From NCBI RefSeq assembly GCF_030034735.1, contig NZ_CP125370.1, forward strand, positions 3,286,001 through 3,350,000: a DNA stretch of 64,000 nt. The letters run 5' to 3'. Under the pieces are notes generated by a model. The model was not told the origin of the DNA. It did not search any database and saw nothing but the letters and a program-made list of their open reading frames with translations. The stretch's first letter is position 1. The number at the start of each line of letters is the position of its first letter. A program made the translations under genes and the position numbers. This DNA comes from Paenibacillus sp. RC334 (GTDB lineage Bacteria; Bacillota; Bacilli; Paenibacillales; Paenibacillaceae). Shown here piece after piece: positions 9,182 to 18,529 of this stretch.

Positions 9182-9517
9182 TTACCAGAGCATTTTACTA
9201 ATGGGCGGTGCCCCTTTGATGCCCCACCACAGCAATGCTGCTGTAATGAGCACAAAAAGTGTGCTCAAAAAATTTAAAAACCACTTGCTCACCCGGATAC
9301 GGCGGGACGGAAACATTTCTGCCCGTGTCCGGTACTCGCTGACAGGAGCATCCTCCTCCATCGTCACAGCAACTTCCCGTGCAGCAGCAACGTGAGCCAA
9401 TTCCGGTGCGGGCCGTGAAGCACGGGAGCGAACCGGTTTTGGACTGTTTTCTTCCTTGCTCTTGCGTCCATTTCGGCGGCTGCCGTAAGTCTGCACTCTG
9501 CTAAGTTCCTGATTCAT
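9182..9517 (-). CDS. Hypothetical protein with C-terminal membrane segment
   Basis: Protein of 111 residues. The first 75 residues are hydrophilic, basic and probably unstructured. One membrane segment (WFLNFLSTLFVLITAALLWW) lies at about residues 79-98, leaving a short tail. The ATG overlaps the end of the upstream CPBP protease gene by four bases, so the two are translationally coupled. I recognise no family. Confidence 0.65.
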   Translation of the reverse strand: MNQELSRVQTYGSRRNGRKSKEENSPKPVRSRASRPAPELAHVAAAREVAVTMEEDAPVSEYRTRAEMFPSRRIRVSKWFLNFLSTLFVLITAALLWWGIKGAPPISKMLW

Positions 9518-10101
9518 GCTTCATACCTCCGAAAACGTAGCGCCAAACCGGATATGAGGTCAATCACAAAATGACAAATAATCGGCGCCCACAGGCTACC
9601 GGTCTGCACGTATATGTAGCCCAAACCGTAACTGCTCAGAAAAACCCAGCCTGTTGGAATCCAATGCCGCAAATACCGGATGTGGATGACCGCAAACAAG
9701 ATACTTGTCCAGTAAGGCCCAAAGCTGTACTGAATCGCCCCTCTGAACAATAGTTCCTCACAGATCGAAACGATGGCTGCTATACATACAATATGCCAGA
9801 TGGGGCGGTTTTGAAACAGCATCTGGTTAATGCCCCCGTCATCCATAGCATCCTCGGGCATAACCCGAGACAGGAGCAGGTCCACCAGCAGCATAGCCGC
9901 AGCCAGTCCCAACCCCCACCATAAAACATGCAGACTGTTCGGCCACGCAAACAACTCCAGCACATTTCTTTTCTGAAAAATAATCCAGATTGCCCCGACT
10001 ATCAGGGTCAGTCCCTGGGTTAGATACAAATTGTAAAGCAGCAAGCGGTCATTCAATTCATGAATTTGCGCTCTTTTCCATTTCACTTTAAGCTTTTTCA
10101 T
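9514..10101 (-). CDS. CPBP-family intramembrane metalloprotease (CAAX/Abi type)
   Basis: Membrane protein of 195 residues with about five hydrophobic segments. The signature EELLFRG (EExxxR) near residue 118, a histidine in AVIHIRYLRHW and a second in PIICHFVIDL match the active-site residues of the CPBP (type II CAAX prenyl protease-like) family. Members process membrane proteins or peptides, some in bacteriocin immunity; the substrate here is unknown. It is coupled to the 111-residue protein downstream. Confidence 0.85.
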   Translation of the reverse strand: MKKLKVKWKRAQIHELNDRLLLYNLYLTQGLTLIVGAIWIIFQKRNVLELFAWPNSLHVLWWGLGLAAAMLLVDLLLSRVMPEDAMDDGGINQMLFQNRPIWHIVCIAAIVSICEELLFRGAIQYSFGPYWTSILFAVIHIRYLRHWIPTGWVFLSSYGLGYIYVQTGSLWAPIICHFVIDLISGLALRFRRYEA

Positions 10102-10237
10102 AGTAGTTAGTCCTCTGCATAGTCTTCTTAAGCATCATAGCCAAAAAGTCGAACGGATTCAAGAAGGCTTAAAACTTATTATTCTGCATTCTGCAGCTAT
10201 GTATCTAGCCCGGTGTCCACGCATGTCACATGTCCTA

Positions 10238-10267
10238 TTGACATGTCCATGTAAGCCATGATACATT
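10238..10267 (+). promoter_or_regulatory. Probable sigma-A promoter of the serA leader
   Basis: TTGACA at 10238-10243 and TACATT at 10262-10267 with an 18-base spacer. The start would fall just before the T-box leader. Confidence 0.6.
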
Positions 10268-10274
10268 ATGAAAA

Positions 10275-10570
10275 AATTATTAGCGACAACAACAATGATG
10301 GAGAAAAGGTATTGATTTCGTCTTCAGAGAGCCGGTGCTTGGGTGGAAGCCGGTGACGGAGTAATTACTTTTAGCGCTCCTGAGTTATTGCACCGAAGCC
10401 TCGGGATGATTCCCGGCATTAGATGCAATCGGCAGAAAACCGTTATCCTTTCGGTCATATTTATGACCGCTGAAGGCAGTCCGTTGTGAAACGGCTGCGA
10501 ATTAGGGTGGTACCACGATAAACTCTCGTCCCTTACTATGGAGATAGTATGTGATTCGGGAGTTTTTTTG
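10275..10570 (+). ncRNA. T-box riboswitch, probably serine-responsive, with terminator
   Basis: A tRNA-sensing leader that lets transcription proceed when the matching tRNA is uncharged. The conserved T-box AGGGTGGTACCACG is at 10504-10517. The stem I elements AGAGAGCCGG and GGTGGAAGCCGG are near 10327-10353. The specifier loop segment ACTTTTAGCGCTCCTGAG places a serine codon AGC at 10373-10375, which is my inferred specifier. The terminator is AACTCTCG / CGGGAGTT followed by T7, ending near 10569. The anti-acceptor is UGGU, which can pair with the G73 of tRNA-Ser only by wobble. A serine response fits serA downstream. Bases 10571-10797 hold nothing further that I can recognise. Confidence 0.9.
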
Positions 10571-10797
10571 ATGCCCGCAAACCGCAAAGCGGTTCTGCAT
10601 ATGACCTTTTTAACCGTCAACTTGGTGCCAAATGCTATTTTACCCCTTTTCTGCGTCAATGCGTTATCACGTTAGTGCTGTCTGCGATCTTCTGTTTTTC
10701 AGAAGCATCTCAAGTTTTTTTCACGTTCTTTATGGAATGTATTTCAGTTGAAGTACATCCTGTCCATAAAAGAAGTTAACTTTGAGGAGGAAACCAA

Positions 10798-12390
10798 ATG
10801 TTTAAAGTTTTAGTATCCGATCCGATCAGTGACCTGGGCATCCAGCAACTGATGGATGCAGACGATGTAACGGTAGACAAGAACACAGGTCTCAGCGAGG
10901 ACGAATTAGTTCAAATTATTGGTGACTATGATGCACTGCTTGTTCGTAGCCAAACCCGGGTAACAGAACGCATTATGACGGCAGGTAAGAACCTCAAGGT
11001 TGTCGGACGCGCTGGTGTCGGAGTGGACAATATTGATCTGGAAGCAGCAACACAACGCGGAATTATCGTCATTAACGCCCCTGACGGCAACACAATTACG
11101 ACATGTGAGCATACTTTTGCCATGATGATGGCTCTGGCGCGTCATATTCCACAGGCGTATGCCAAAACCATCAGCGGTACATGGGATCGTAAAACATTCC
11201 TCGGTGTTGAGCTGCGTAACAAAACGCTTGGCGTACTCGGTATGGGACGCATCGGCAGCGAGGTGGCCAAACGTGCCAAAGCCTTCGGCATGAGCATCCT
11301 CGGCTATGATCCGTTTCTGACGGAAGAACGCGCCGAGAAGCTGGGCATCAAGTTGGCAAGTGTGGACGAAATTATCCGCAACGCGGATTTCATGACGGTA
11401 CACACACCGTTAACACCGGAAACGAAGCATATGATTGCCCGTCCGCAGTTTGAAGTGATGAAAAAAGGGATGCGTATCATCAACTGTGCCCGCGGCGGCG
11501 TTGTCGATGAAATGGCTCTCGTTGAAGCCATTGATGAAGGCATCGTTGCCGGCGCAGCCTTTGACGTATTCGAATCGGAGCCGCCAGCACAGGATCACCC
11601 TTTCCTGAGCCATCCGAAAATTATCGTTACTCCGCATCTGGGTGCATCCACGGTAGAAGCTCAGGAGAATGTAGCGATCGACGTATCCGAGCAGGTGCTG
11701 CACATTTTGCGTGATGAGCCGTTCAAAAATGCGGTCAACATGCCTCCGGTGCCATCCAATGTGATGACGCAATTGCAGCCTTATTTCTCGCTTGGCGAGA
11801 AGCTGGGCAGCTTTGCCGCTCAAGTGACGAATCAGGCTGTACGTGAAATCCAGGTGGATTACGCAGGTGATCTGTCTTCTGTAGATACACAACCACTGAC
11901 ACGTTATATCTTGAAAGGTGTGCTCAGTCGCCATCTGGGCAGCGATGTTAACATTGTAAACTCTGTCCACCTTGCCAAAACACGTGACATCCATCTTGTC
12001 GTGTCTCAGGCTCCGGCTACCAAGGGCTTTACCAACCTGATCACCGTCACGCTCAAAACGCAAAGCGGAGAGGAGCAACGTGTAGCAGGTACCCTGCTCG
12101 CAGGCTATGGCGAACGTATCGTCCGGTTGAACCAGTTCCCGGTGGACGTGGCACCAGAAGCGCATTTCCTGCTCATCTCCCACAATGACAAACCCGGCAT
12201 TATCGGGCGCGTCGGCACTCTGCTCGGGGAGAACGGCGTGAATATCGCCTCCATGCAGGTAGGACGTAAAATTGTCGGTGGTGAAGCCATCATGATTCTG
12301 ACCGTTGATAAAGCCGTTCCTAAAGACGTGCTGATCCAACTGGTTGGCTTGCCTGATCTGAATACCGCTCAAGAAGTGGTACTCGATTAA
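10798..12390 (+). CDS. serA: D-3-phosphoglycerate dehydrogenase
   Basis: First enzyme of serine synthesis, oxidising 3-phosphoglycerate with NAD. The 530-residue protein has the long bacterial form: catalytic and NAD-binding domain ([11 protein letters not shown], nucleotide-binding [23 protein letters not shown]), an intervening domain, and a C-terminal ACT domain ([20 protein letters not shown]) that binds serine for feedback inhibition. The ATG at 10798 follows GAGGAGG at ideal spacing. The T-box upstream gives transcriptional control, and the ACT domain gives enzyme-level control by the same end product. Confidence 0.97.
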   Translation: MFKVLVSDPISDLGIQQLMDADDVTVDKNTGLSEDELVQIIGDYDALLVRSQTRVTERIMTAGKNLKVVGRAGVGVDNIDLEAATQRGIIVINAPDGNTITTCEHTFAMMMALARHIPQAYAKTISGTWDRKTFLGVELRNKTLGVLGMGRIGSEVAKRAKAFGMSILGYDPFLTEERAEKLGIKLASVDEIIRNADFMTVHTPLTPETKHMIARPQFEVMKKGMRIINCARGGVVDEMALVEAIDEGIVAGAAFDVFESEPPAQDHPFLSHPKIIVTPHLGASTVEAQENVAIDVSEQVLHILRDEPFKNAVNMPPVPSNVMTQLQPYFSLGEKLGSFAAQVTNQAVREIQVDYAGDLSSVDTQPLTRYILKGVLSRHLGSDVNIVNSVHLAKTRDIHLVVSQAPATKGFTNLITVTLKTQSGEEQRVAGTLLAGYGERIVRLNQFPVDVAPEAHFLLISHNDKPGIIGRVGTLLGENGVNIASMQVGRKIVGGEAIMILTVDKAVPKDVLIQLVGLPDLNTAQEVVLD

Positions 12391-12438
12391 TGATCAGCAG
12401 CGTTAGAGCATGTTAACATGCTCTTGCTTTAATAACAG

Positions 12439-12468
12439 CGGCGCCCGGCGAACCGGGCGTCTTTTTTA
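12439..12468 (+). terminator. Terminator after serA
   Basis: GCGCCCGG-cgaa-CCGGGCGt followed by CTTTTTTAT. Confidence 0.88.
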
Positions 12469-12605
12469 TATATCCATAACCATCATTTGACGCACCTGTT
12501 TTGGAAGCTGAATGTTCCACGTTGAACAAGATAAATGCTGATTTTTCAACAAAAAGCACCCTCTTCCGAGGATGCCTGCGAACCGGGGTATATTCTGCTG
12601 TTGGC

Positions 12606-14060
12606 TTATAAACCCTGTTGCAGAGCCCGACTTTGTTTTTTGGAGATCGGCAGCAAAATAGTGAACTCCGTCCCTTCTCCCAATACGCTGGCAGCAGTGA
12701 CAGAGCCTCCGTGAGCCTCCACAATATTTTTGACAATCGCAAGCCCCAGACCGGTTCCTTTGTCCACGCCCCGCACTCTGGCCTTGTCTGCCTTGTAAAA
12801 GCGGTCAAAAATATAAGGCAGGTCCTCACTGGCAATGCCCACACCTTCATCCTTAATCCGAATGCGAATCAGCTCATGCCGTTCCCCCAAAATCTGATCG
12901 GCACTAATGGTAACACTTTTTCCGCCGGGCGTATGCCTGAACGCATTATCTAACAAGTTGGTCAGCACCTGCTCCAATCGGTCTTCGTCTGCTTCAGGTA
13001 GCAGTAGATGCTGACCTTGCTCATGATAATCGAGCGTCAGCCCCTGTTCCTTTGAGCGCACCGTAAATTTACGGTGAACACGCTCGATCAGTTCATTGAC
13101 ATCCACTTCCTGACGGTGCATGTCTGTATGCCCTGCCTCCATTCGAGCCAGATCTAGCAGATCCTTTACCAGTCTTCCCATACGCAACGATTCATCATGA
13201 ATGACCCGCACCAATTCCTCGGATTCTTCTGGTGAACCAGCCATTCCATCGAGCAAGGCCTCGCTGTAGCCCTGCATCATGGAAAGCGGTGTACGAATTT
13301 CATGGGACACATTAGCGACAAAGTCACTCCGCATCTTCTCCAGCTTGACTTCCTCCGTGATATCTCTGAGTACAGCGACAGCGCCACGAATTACATTATC
13401 CGTGTACAACGGCGCCATTTGTACCGACCATGAGCCCTGTTTTACATGAATATAGTCCCCGCCGTCCTCTCCCCTGTCCATAACGGTGTGGAACAACGGC
13501 AGCAACGGCCCAGGTACAGACACTCCGAATTCCTCCTGATCATGCTCTTGCCACTCCAGCTTTTTCCAGCTATCCAGCAGACTTTGCGCAGGCGGATTCG
13601 TTAAAATGATTTGTCCGCTTCTGTCGAAGGTCATTACAGCATCAGACATGCTTCTCAGCACGCTGGACAGATGATTCTTCTCCTCATTCAGACTGCGGAT
13701 CGTCGCTTCCAGCTCCGTAGACATATGATTAAAAGTTTTCGCCAGTTCGCCAATCTCGTCACTCGTTACCAGCGAAAGCCGTGTATCATATCTTCCCTCA
13801 CGGATCGCATTCGCCGCCTGAATCAACAGCTGCATAGGCTGCGTGATTTTAGTAAAAAGAAACAGAGCAAAAAAAGTCGTAAGTAAAAAGCCGACAATGC
13901 ATGTATAGGTGAATAAATGCTTGATTTCCGTCGATTCATATGCGGCGAAATTCCTGTTGATGTAAGGCAACAAAAAAAGTCCCAGAAAAATAAGCACACA
14001 GCCTACCAGACAAATGATGGTGATCCACAGCTTGCCTACCAGCGATCTCCAGAAGCTCAC
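12606..14060 (-). CDS. resE: Sensor histidine kinase ResE
   Basis: Membrane sensor kinase of the ResDE pair, which in Bacillus controls aerobic and anaerobic respiration genes. Two membrane segments flank a very short extracytoplasmic loop. HAMP (about 70-120) and PAS-like (about 140-230) domains follow. The phosphoacceptor site is NVSHEIRTPLS, and the ATP-binding domain has N, G1 (DEGVGIA) and G2 (GTGLGLAIVKN) boxes. I chose the GTG at 14060, two bases after the resD stop, giving MSFWRSL; another GTG at 14093 would overlap resD by 32 bases. Co-transcription with resD is clear. Confidence 0.92.
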   Translation of the reverse strand: MSFWRSLVGKLWITIICLVGCVLIFLGLFLLPYINRNFAAYESTEIKHLFTYTCIVGFLLTTFFALFLFTKITQPMQLLIQAANAIREGRYDTRLSLVTSDEIGELAKTFNHMSTELEATIRSLNEEKNHLSSVLRSMSDAVMTFDRSGQIILTNPPAQSLLDSWKKLEWQEHDQEEFGVSVPGPLLPLFHTVMDRGEDGGDYIHVKQGSWSVQMAPLYTDNVIRGAVAVLRDITEEVKLEKMRSDFVANVSHEIRTPLSMMQGYSEALLDGMAGSPEESEELVRVIHDESLRMGRLVKDLLDLARMEAGHTDMHRQEVDVNELIERVHRKFTVRSKEQGLTLDYHEQGQHLLLPEADEDRLEQVLTNLLDNAFRHTPGGKSVTISADQILGERHELIRIRIKDEGVGIASEDLPYIFDRFYKADKARVRGVDKGTGLGLAIVKNIVEAHGGSVTAASVLGEGTEFTILLPISKKQSRALQQGL

Positions 14061-14061
14061 G

Positions 14062-14778
14062 TTATTTTGGAACCTCCAGCTTGTAGCCGACACCCCAAAC
14101 CGTTGTAATCATAGCCGCTGCCTCCGGTGATACTTTGTTCAGCTTTTCACGAAGCCGTTTGACATGTGTATCCACCGTGCGTAGATCACCAAAAAATTCA
14201 TAATTCCATACGTCTTTTAGCAGCTCTTCGCGCGAAAACACCTTGTCCGGCGATACAGCCAAATAATGCAGCAGCTCGTACTCTTTAGGTGTGAGACTGA
14301 TTTCAATCCCGCCTGCACTTACACGATGCGCATCATGCTCAATAATAAGATTCGGAAAAACAATGCTGTTGCTCGGCACCGTCTCCTTGGTCAAAAAAGC
14401 AGTTTCTGACGAACGGCGTAAAATCGCCTTCACCCGATAAATCACCTCACGCGGGCTAAAAGGCTTGACCACATAATCATCGGCTCCGACTTCAAAACCC
14501 TGTACGCGGTTTACTTCCTCGCCTTTGGCGGTCAGCATGATCACAGGTGTAGCTTTGGTCTGACGCAGACGTGTGCAAACTTCAATTCCATCCATGCCCG
14601 GTAACATCACATCGAGCAGAATAATGCTGTAATCGCTTGCAGTCGCTTTCTGGAGTGCAATTTCGCCATCCTCAGCTTCATCAATTTCATATCCTTCTTT
14701 TTCCAGATACATCCGCAGAAGGCGGCGAATGCGTTCTTCATCATCTACAATTAATATGCGGTTGCTTTGTTCTGACAT
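14062..14778 (-). CDS. resD: Response regulator ResD
   Basis: OmpR/PhoB-type transcriptional regulator, partner of ResE. The receiver domain has the acidic pair DDEE near the start, the phosphoacceptor Asp in LLDVMLPGMDG, MLTAK, and the conserved Lys in VVKPFSPRE. A winged-helix DNA-binding domain follows (LTPKEYELLHYL, VDTHVKRLREKL). It has 238 residues. In B. subtilis the resA, resB and resC cytochrome maturation genes lie between rluB and resD; here resD follows rluB directly after about 110 bases. Confidence 0.94.
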   Translation of the reverse strand: MSEQSNRILIVDDEERIRRLLRMYLEKEGYEIDEAEDGEIALQKATASDYSIILLDVMLPGMDGIEVCTRLRQTKATPVIMLTAKGEEVNRVQGFEVGADDYVVKPFSPREVIYRVKAILRRSSETAFLTKETVPSNSIVFPNLIIEHDAHRVSAGGIEISLTPKEYELLHYLAVSPDKVFSREELLKDVWNYEFFGDLRTVDTHVKRLREKLNKVSPEAAAMITTVWGVGYKLEVPK

Positions 14779-14888
14779 ATTCCCAGCCCCTTCGTTAAAA
14801 AAAGCATTCTCTCTATTTTACTATTTTCCCGTGTCCGGTCAAACCTTACTCTGTTCATTCAGCTCTCTTTACACCAAAAAGGCCGGGG

Positions 14889-15647
14889 TTATGACCCCCG
14901 TCCTGTCCGTTTCTTTTTCGTGTTGTCTGACTGTGCAAGTTGAATGAGACGGTTGATTTCGTCCTTGGTGAGGGGTCTCGTCAGGCCGCGCTTCAAATTT
15001 TGCAGCAAAAGATCGCCGAAGGCAATACGTTTAAGCTTGATGACCGGATGGGAAATGGCCTCAAACATTCGTCTGACCTGACGGTTTCTGCCTTCATAAA
15101 TGGTAATCTGGATTACAGACTCTTTGCCGTTCGGGTCCACATCCTTGTATTCTACCTCAGCGGGTGCGGTAATACCATCCTCCAGCACGATCCCTTTTTT
15201 CAGCTTGTCCAGCTCGGTTCCGTGCGGAACGCCTTTGACTGTCGCTACATACGTCTTGGGCACATGATGCTTCGGATGGGTGAGCAGATTGGCGAACTCG
15301 CCATCATTGGTGAGCAACAACAGCCCTTCAGTATCGTAATCAAGACGACCTACCGGATATACGCGCTCCTTAACGCCTTTCAGATAGTCGGACACGATTT
15401 TACGGCCTTCCGGATCGGAAGCGCTCGTAATCACGCCTTTAGGCTTGTTCATCATTAAATAGATTTTTTTCTCGGTTTTGATAGGTCTACCCTTTACCGT
15501 AATTATATCCTGATCAGGGTCTGCCTTCGTTCCCAGCTCTGTTACGGTAACCCCGTTCACTTCCACGCTACCCGCCTGAATAAGCTCCTCACATTTACGT
15601 CGGGAAGCTACACCAGCCTGGGCCAGTATTTTCTGCAATCTTTCCAT
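14889..15647 (-). CDS. rluB: 23S rRNA pseudouridine synthase RluB
   Basis: Pseudouridylates 23S rRNA. An S4 RNA-binding domain occupies residues 1-60 (MERLQKILAQAGVASRRKCE). The catalytic RsuA/RluB-type motif GRLDYDTEGLLLLTNDG has the active-site Asp, and KPKGV and GRNRQVRRM are also present. It has 252 residues. It lies between spmB and resD, matching the spmA-spmB-rluB order of B. subtilis. Confidence 0.94.
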   Translation of the reverse strand: MERLQKILAQAGVASRRKCEELIQAGSVEVNGVTVTELGTKADPDQDIITVKGRPIKTEKKIYLMMNKPKGVITSASDPEGRKIVSDYLKGVKERVYPVGRLDYDTEGLLLLTNDGEFANLLTHPKHHVPKTYVATVKGVPHGTELDKLKKGIVLEDGITAPAEVEYKDVDPNGKESVIQITIYEGRNRQVRRMFEAISHPVIKLKRIAFGDLLLQNLKRGLTRPLTKDEINRLIQLAQSDNTKKKRTGRGS

Positions 15648-15725
15648 GTTCGCTAATTCACCTCATGCTAATGATACCCATCCATGAACAAAATCACAAC
15701 CCCCGTTCACAAATCAATGCAGGAA

Positions 15726-16256
15726 TCAAAATACAAGCAGGCAAATCGCAATCGCTGCCACAAAACCGACCACGTCTGAAAACAGCCCCACCTTCAAGGC
15801 ATAACGCCCATTTCGGATACCTACCGCGCCAAAATATACAGTCAGTACATAGAGTGTCGTATCTGTGCTGCCCTGAATCGTCGAAGCAATGCGACCGATC
15901 ATGGAGTCCGGGCCATACGTGCGGATCAGATCCGTCGTAAACGCAAGCGAGCCGGTGCCCGTCAACGGGCGCAACAGTCCTAATGGCAGTACCTCACCAG
16001 GTACGCCCCAGCTTTTGATCCATGGCGTTACCCAGGATATCAAGTAATCCAGAGCGCCGGACGCTCGAAAAATGCTGATAGCCACCATCATGCCTACGAG
16101 ATGAGGAATGATACTGATGGCCGTAGAGAAGCCGTCTTTGGCTCCATCCACAAAGGAATCGTAGACCGGTACCTTTTTGGCATAAGCATATAAAGGAATA
16201 AAGGCAAGAATAACCGGAATGGCCCAAGTCGATACGAGATTAATGAGATAAAGCAT
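15726..16256 (-). CDS. spmB: Spore maturation protein B
   Basis: Polytopic membrane protein of 176 residues needed, with SpmA, for full dehydration of the spore core in B. subtilis. It contains a nucleoside-transporter gate-like domain: several hydrophobic segments and conserved stretches around RASGALDYL, RPLTGTGS and GSTDTTLYVLTVYFGAVG. The ATG follows GGGAGG and lies 7 bases after spmA, in the dacB-spmA-spmB operon. Confidence 0.93.
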   Translation of the reverse strand: MLYLINLVSTWAIPVILAFIPLYAYAKKVPVYDSFVDGAKDGFSTAISIIPHLVGMMVAISIFRASGALDYLISWVTPWIKSWGVPGEVLPLGLLRPLTGTGSLAFTTDLIRTYGPDSMIGRIASTIQGSTDTTLYVLTVYFGAVGIRNGRYALKVGLFSDVVGFVAAIAICLLVF

Positions 16257-16263
16257 GCCTCCC

Positions 16264-17016
16264 TCATCCTTTCCAAGTGGTGTTTCTGCCCTTGGCAGCC
16301 GTCATTCCTGATCCCTGAGCGGCAGGTGAAGAAACGGGCGGTGTAGCCGGAGAGGACGCAGCTACTGGCGTGCCCTGTGGTGCCTGTGTTTTCTGTGGCG
16401 GCAATGATGATGTGGAAGGTGGACTGGCCGGAGGACGACGTAACTCCCGGCTACGGTACCAGCGATCCGCCGCAATCGCGGCAAAGGTGGCTATTGCAGT
16501 CGCCACCAGCGTTGTCCCAACGATTTCTGTCGGATTTGCGGAATGATAATTGAGCCGGATCGCGATCAGCGTGGTTGGAATAAGCGTAATGCTGGCCGTG
16601 TTCAAAGCAAGCAGCGTACACATAGCGGGTGTAGCGGTCTGCTTGTCGGGATTGAGCGATTGCAGCTCTTGCATCGCCTTGATGCCCATCGGGGTCGCCG
16701 CATTTCCCAGCCCGAGCAGGTTAGCGCTCATATTGGACAAGATATACCCCATTGCCGGATGATTACGCGGAACATCAGGAAACAGAAAGGCTACAAACGG
16801 GGCGAGCAGTTTGGATATTTTCTGCAAAAGCCCACCATCCTCCGCCAGCTTCATCATACCCATCCAGAATACAAGCACACTAATCAGTCCAAAGCATACC
16901 GTAACGCCCGTGGCCGCCCCATCAAATGCCGCCTTGGTCACCACTTCAATATTTCCCTGCGCGGCGGCAAACACAAATCCAATACAAATCAGGGCCACCC
17001 ATATGAGATGAATCAA
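16264..17016 (-). CDS. spmA: Spore maturation protein A with Pro-rich tail
   Basis: Membrane partner of SpmB in spore core dehydration. It starts at TTG 17016 behind AAGGGAGGG. The first 200 residues match SpmA (NMSANLLGLGNAATPMGIKAM is the most conserved stretch). About 50 further residues rich in Pro, Ser and Ala (from RRPPASPPSTSS) extend beyond the usual family length. The tail is hydrophilic and probably disordered. Its function is unknown. Confidence 0.92.
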   Translation of the reverse strand: MIHLIWVALICIGFVFAAAQGNIEVVTKAAFDGAATGVTVCFGLISVLVFWMGMMKLAEDGGLLQKISKLLAPFVAFLFPDVPRNHPAMGYILSNMSANLLGLGNAATPMGIKAMQELQSLNPDKQTATPAMCTLLALNTASITLIPTTLIAIRLNYHSANPTEIVGTTLVATAIATFAAIAADRWYRSRELRRPPASPPSTSSLPPQKTQAPQGTPVAASSPATPPVSSPAAQGSGMTAAKGRNTTWKG

Positions 17017-17056
17017 GGCCGATCCCTCCCTTTCACCGATGAATGTAACCTAACCC

Positions 17057-18319
17057 CTATGCTCCGAACAGATTTCTTAAAATTTCGCTCCATCCGCTCG
17101 TCCAGGTACGCTTTTGGATGCTACGGCTTGCAGGAGCTTGGGCAGTCGGAATTTCCTGTTGTGGCTGTACTGTGCTTCGGGCGGGCAGCAAGCTGCCTTT
17201 GTCATACACAGGAACGGAGCCAATAAGCTTGCCTTCCAGCAGGAACTCGACACGTCCCCGCAAACCGAAGGATACGTCAGCTCTGTTAGACTTGGCCTTT
17301 TTATACAGGACCAGTCTTTTGTGCAGCTGCGCCTTCTCCCCATCATGCAGAGGATAGGCAAAGCTTGTGCCTGTCAGCAGCGGATAACCGTCAATCGGCT
17401 GCTGCTTGTCCGTAATCGGAATGAGCGGATAATATCGGAAACCGTAGTCGAGCATACGGGCATGATCGTTCCAATCGTCTCCATCATTTAAGGTAACAGC
17501 GGCAAGCTGGCGACCGTCCCGTGTAGCTGAGCTGACCAGACAGCGAAACGCTTTTTTCGTAAAACCCGTTTTCACACCATCAGCTCCCTCATAGAGCCTC
17601 AGCATCTTGTTCTTGTTATGCCATGAATAATCCCATGATTCATTCGGATTAGGCGCTTTTTTTAACTCCGTCTTCACAATGCGGGCAAAGGTCGGATTAT
17701 GCAGCGCATAAGCGGTAAGCCGGGCCATATCATTGGCAGAGGAATAGTGCCCCTCGGCATCCAGTCCATGCGGATTAGCAAAGTGGGAATGGCTTAGTCC
17801 AAGCTCAACCGCCTTCTCATTCATCAAATGAACAAATCCTTCCTCCGTCCCTCCTACATGCTCAGCAATGGCGGAAGCCGCATCGTTACCGGAACGGAGC
17901 ATCAAGCCGTACAGCATATTTTCCAGTGTCATTTGTTCACCCTTTTGGAGAAAAAGCGAGGAACCCTCTTTGGCAAAAGCCGTCGGACTCACCTTTACCG
18001 GATCCTGCAAGCGTCCATGTTCGATGGCTACGATCGCGGTCATAATTTTGGTGAGACTGGCAATACGCAGCTCTCGGTCACCCTCGGCAGAGTATATGAT
18101 TCTTCCTGATGTGACATCAATTAGAGATGAAGCCTGTGCATGTGTAGTAAAAGCAGGTGGGAATTCCTCCTTTTTCACTGCTCCCCAAGCAGCCTGCGGA
18201 CTCAGCAGTGTGAGCGGCAATGTCAAGACGAGCAGCAGTGCCAGCGGCAACACAAAAACGCGTGTCTTGGGCAAAAGCTGGCTGTGGCCCGTTTGGATTG
18301 TTGGCTTTCTTTTAAACAT
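17057..18319 (-). CDS. dacB: D-alanyl-D-alanine carboxypeptidase DacB (sporulation PBP5*)
   Basis: Trims peptidoglycan side chains of the spore cortex. I set the start at ATG 18319, behind CCGGAGGA; upstream in-frame codons lack such a site. A signal peptide (hydrophobic core VFVLPLALLLVLTLPL) is followed by the three penicillin-binding motifs SLTK, SGN and KTG, in ASLTKIMTA, RSGNDAA and GVKTGFTK. A C-terminal beta domain and an amphipathic tail for membrane attachment follow. The operon with spmA and spmB supports the DacB assignment over DacF, which is encoded separately at 35.8-37.0 kb. Confidence 0.9.
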   Translation of the reverse strand: MFKRKPTIQTGHSQLLPKTRVFVLPLALLLVLTLPLTLLSPQAAWGAVKKEEFPPAFTTHAQASSLIDVTSGRIIYSAEGDRELRIASLTKIMTAIVAIEHGRLQDPVKVSPTAFAKEGSSLFLQKGEQMTLENMLYGLMLRSGNDAASAIAEHVGGTEEGFVHLMNEKAVELGLSHSHFANPHGLDAEGHYSSANDMARLTAYALHNPTFARIVKTELKKAPNPNESWDYSWHNKNKMLRLYEGADGVKTGFTKKAFRCLVSSATRDGRQLAAVTLNDGDDWNDHARMLDYGFRYYPLIPITDKQQPIDGYPLLTGTSFAYPLHDGEKAQLHKRLVLYKKAKSNRADVSFGLRGRVEFLLEGKLIGSVPVYDKGSLLPARSTVQPQQEIPTAQAPASRSIQKRTWTSGWSEILRNLFGA

Positions 18320-18529
18320 TTGGATTCCTCCGGTTTTGAACAAGTCTTGTACCATTCTATGTCCAAGCTGTTCAAAGTATGTCCACCTTTATAGCAGAAA
18401 ATCCCTCCAGAGATAATGGTGTACCGTCCCTCTCTTCCTCTTACTTTTTGAAGGAAACCAGGCAACTTGCACTCCAGATGACATATATATAATAGTTACT
18501 AAACTTGATGAGTGAATGGAGGTTACCAC

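Noticed and set aside
11410..12372. Long minus-strand frame opposite serA
   Set aside because: His- and Arg-rich translation with no motif, covered by a full-length serA.
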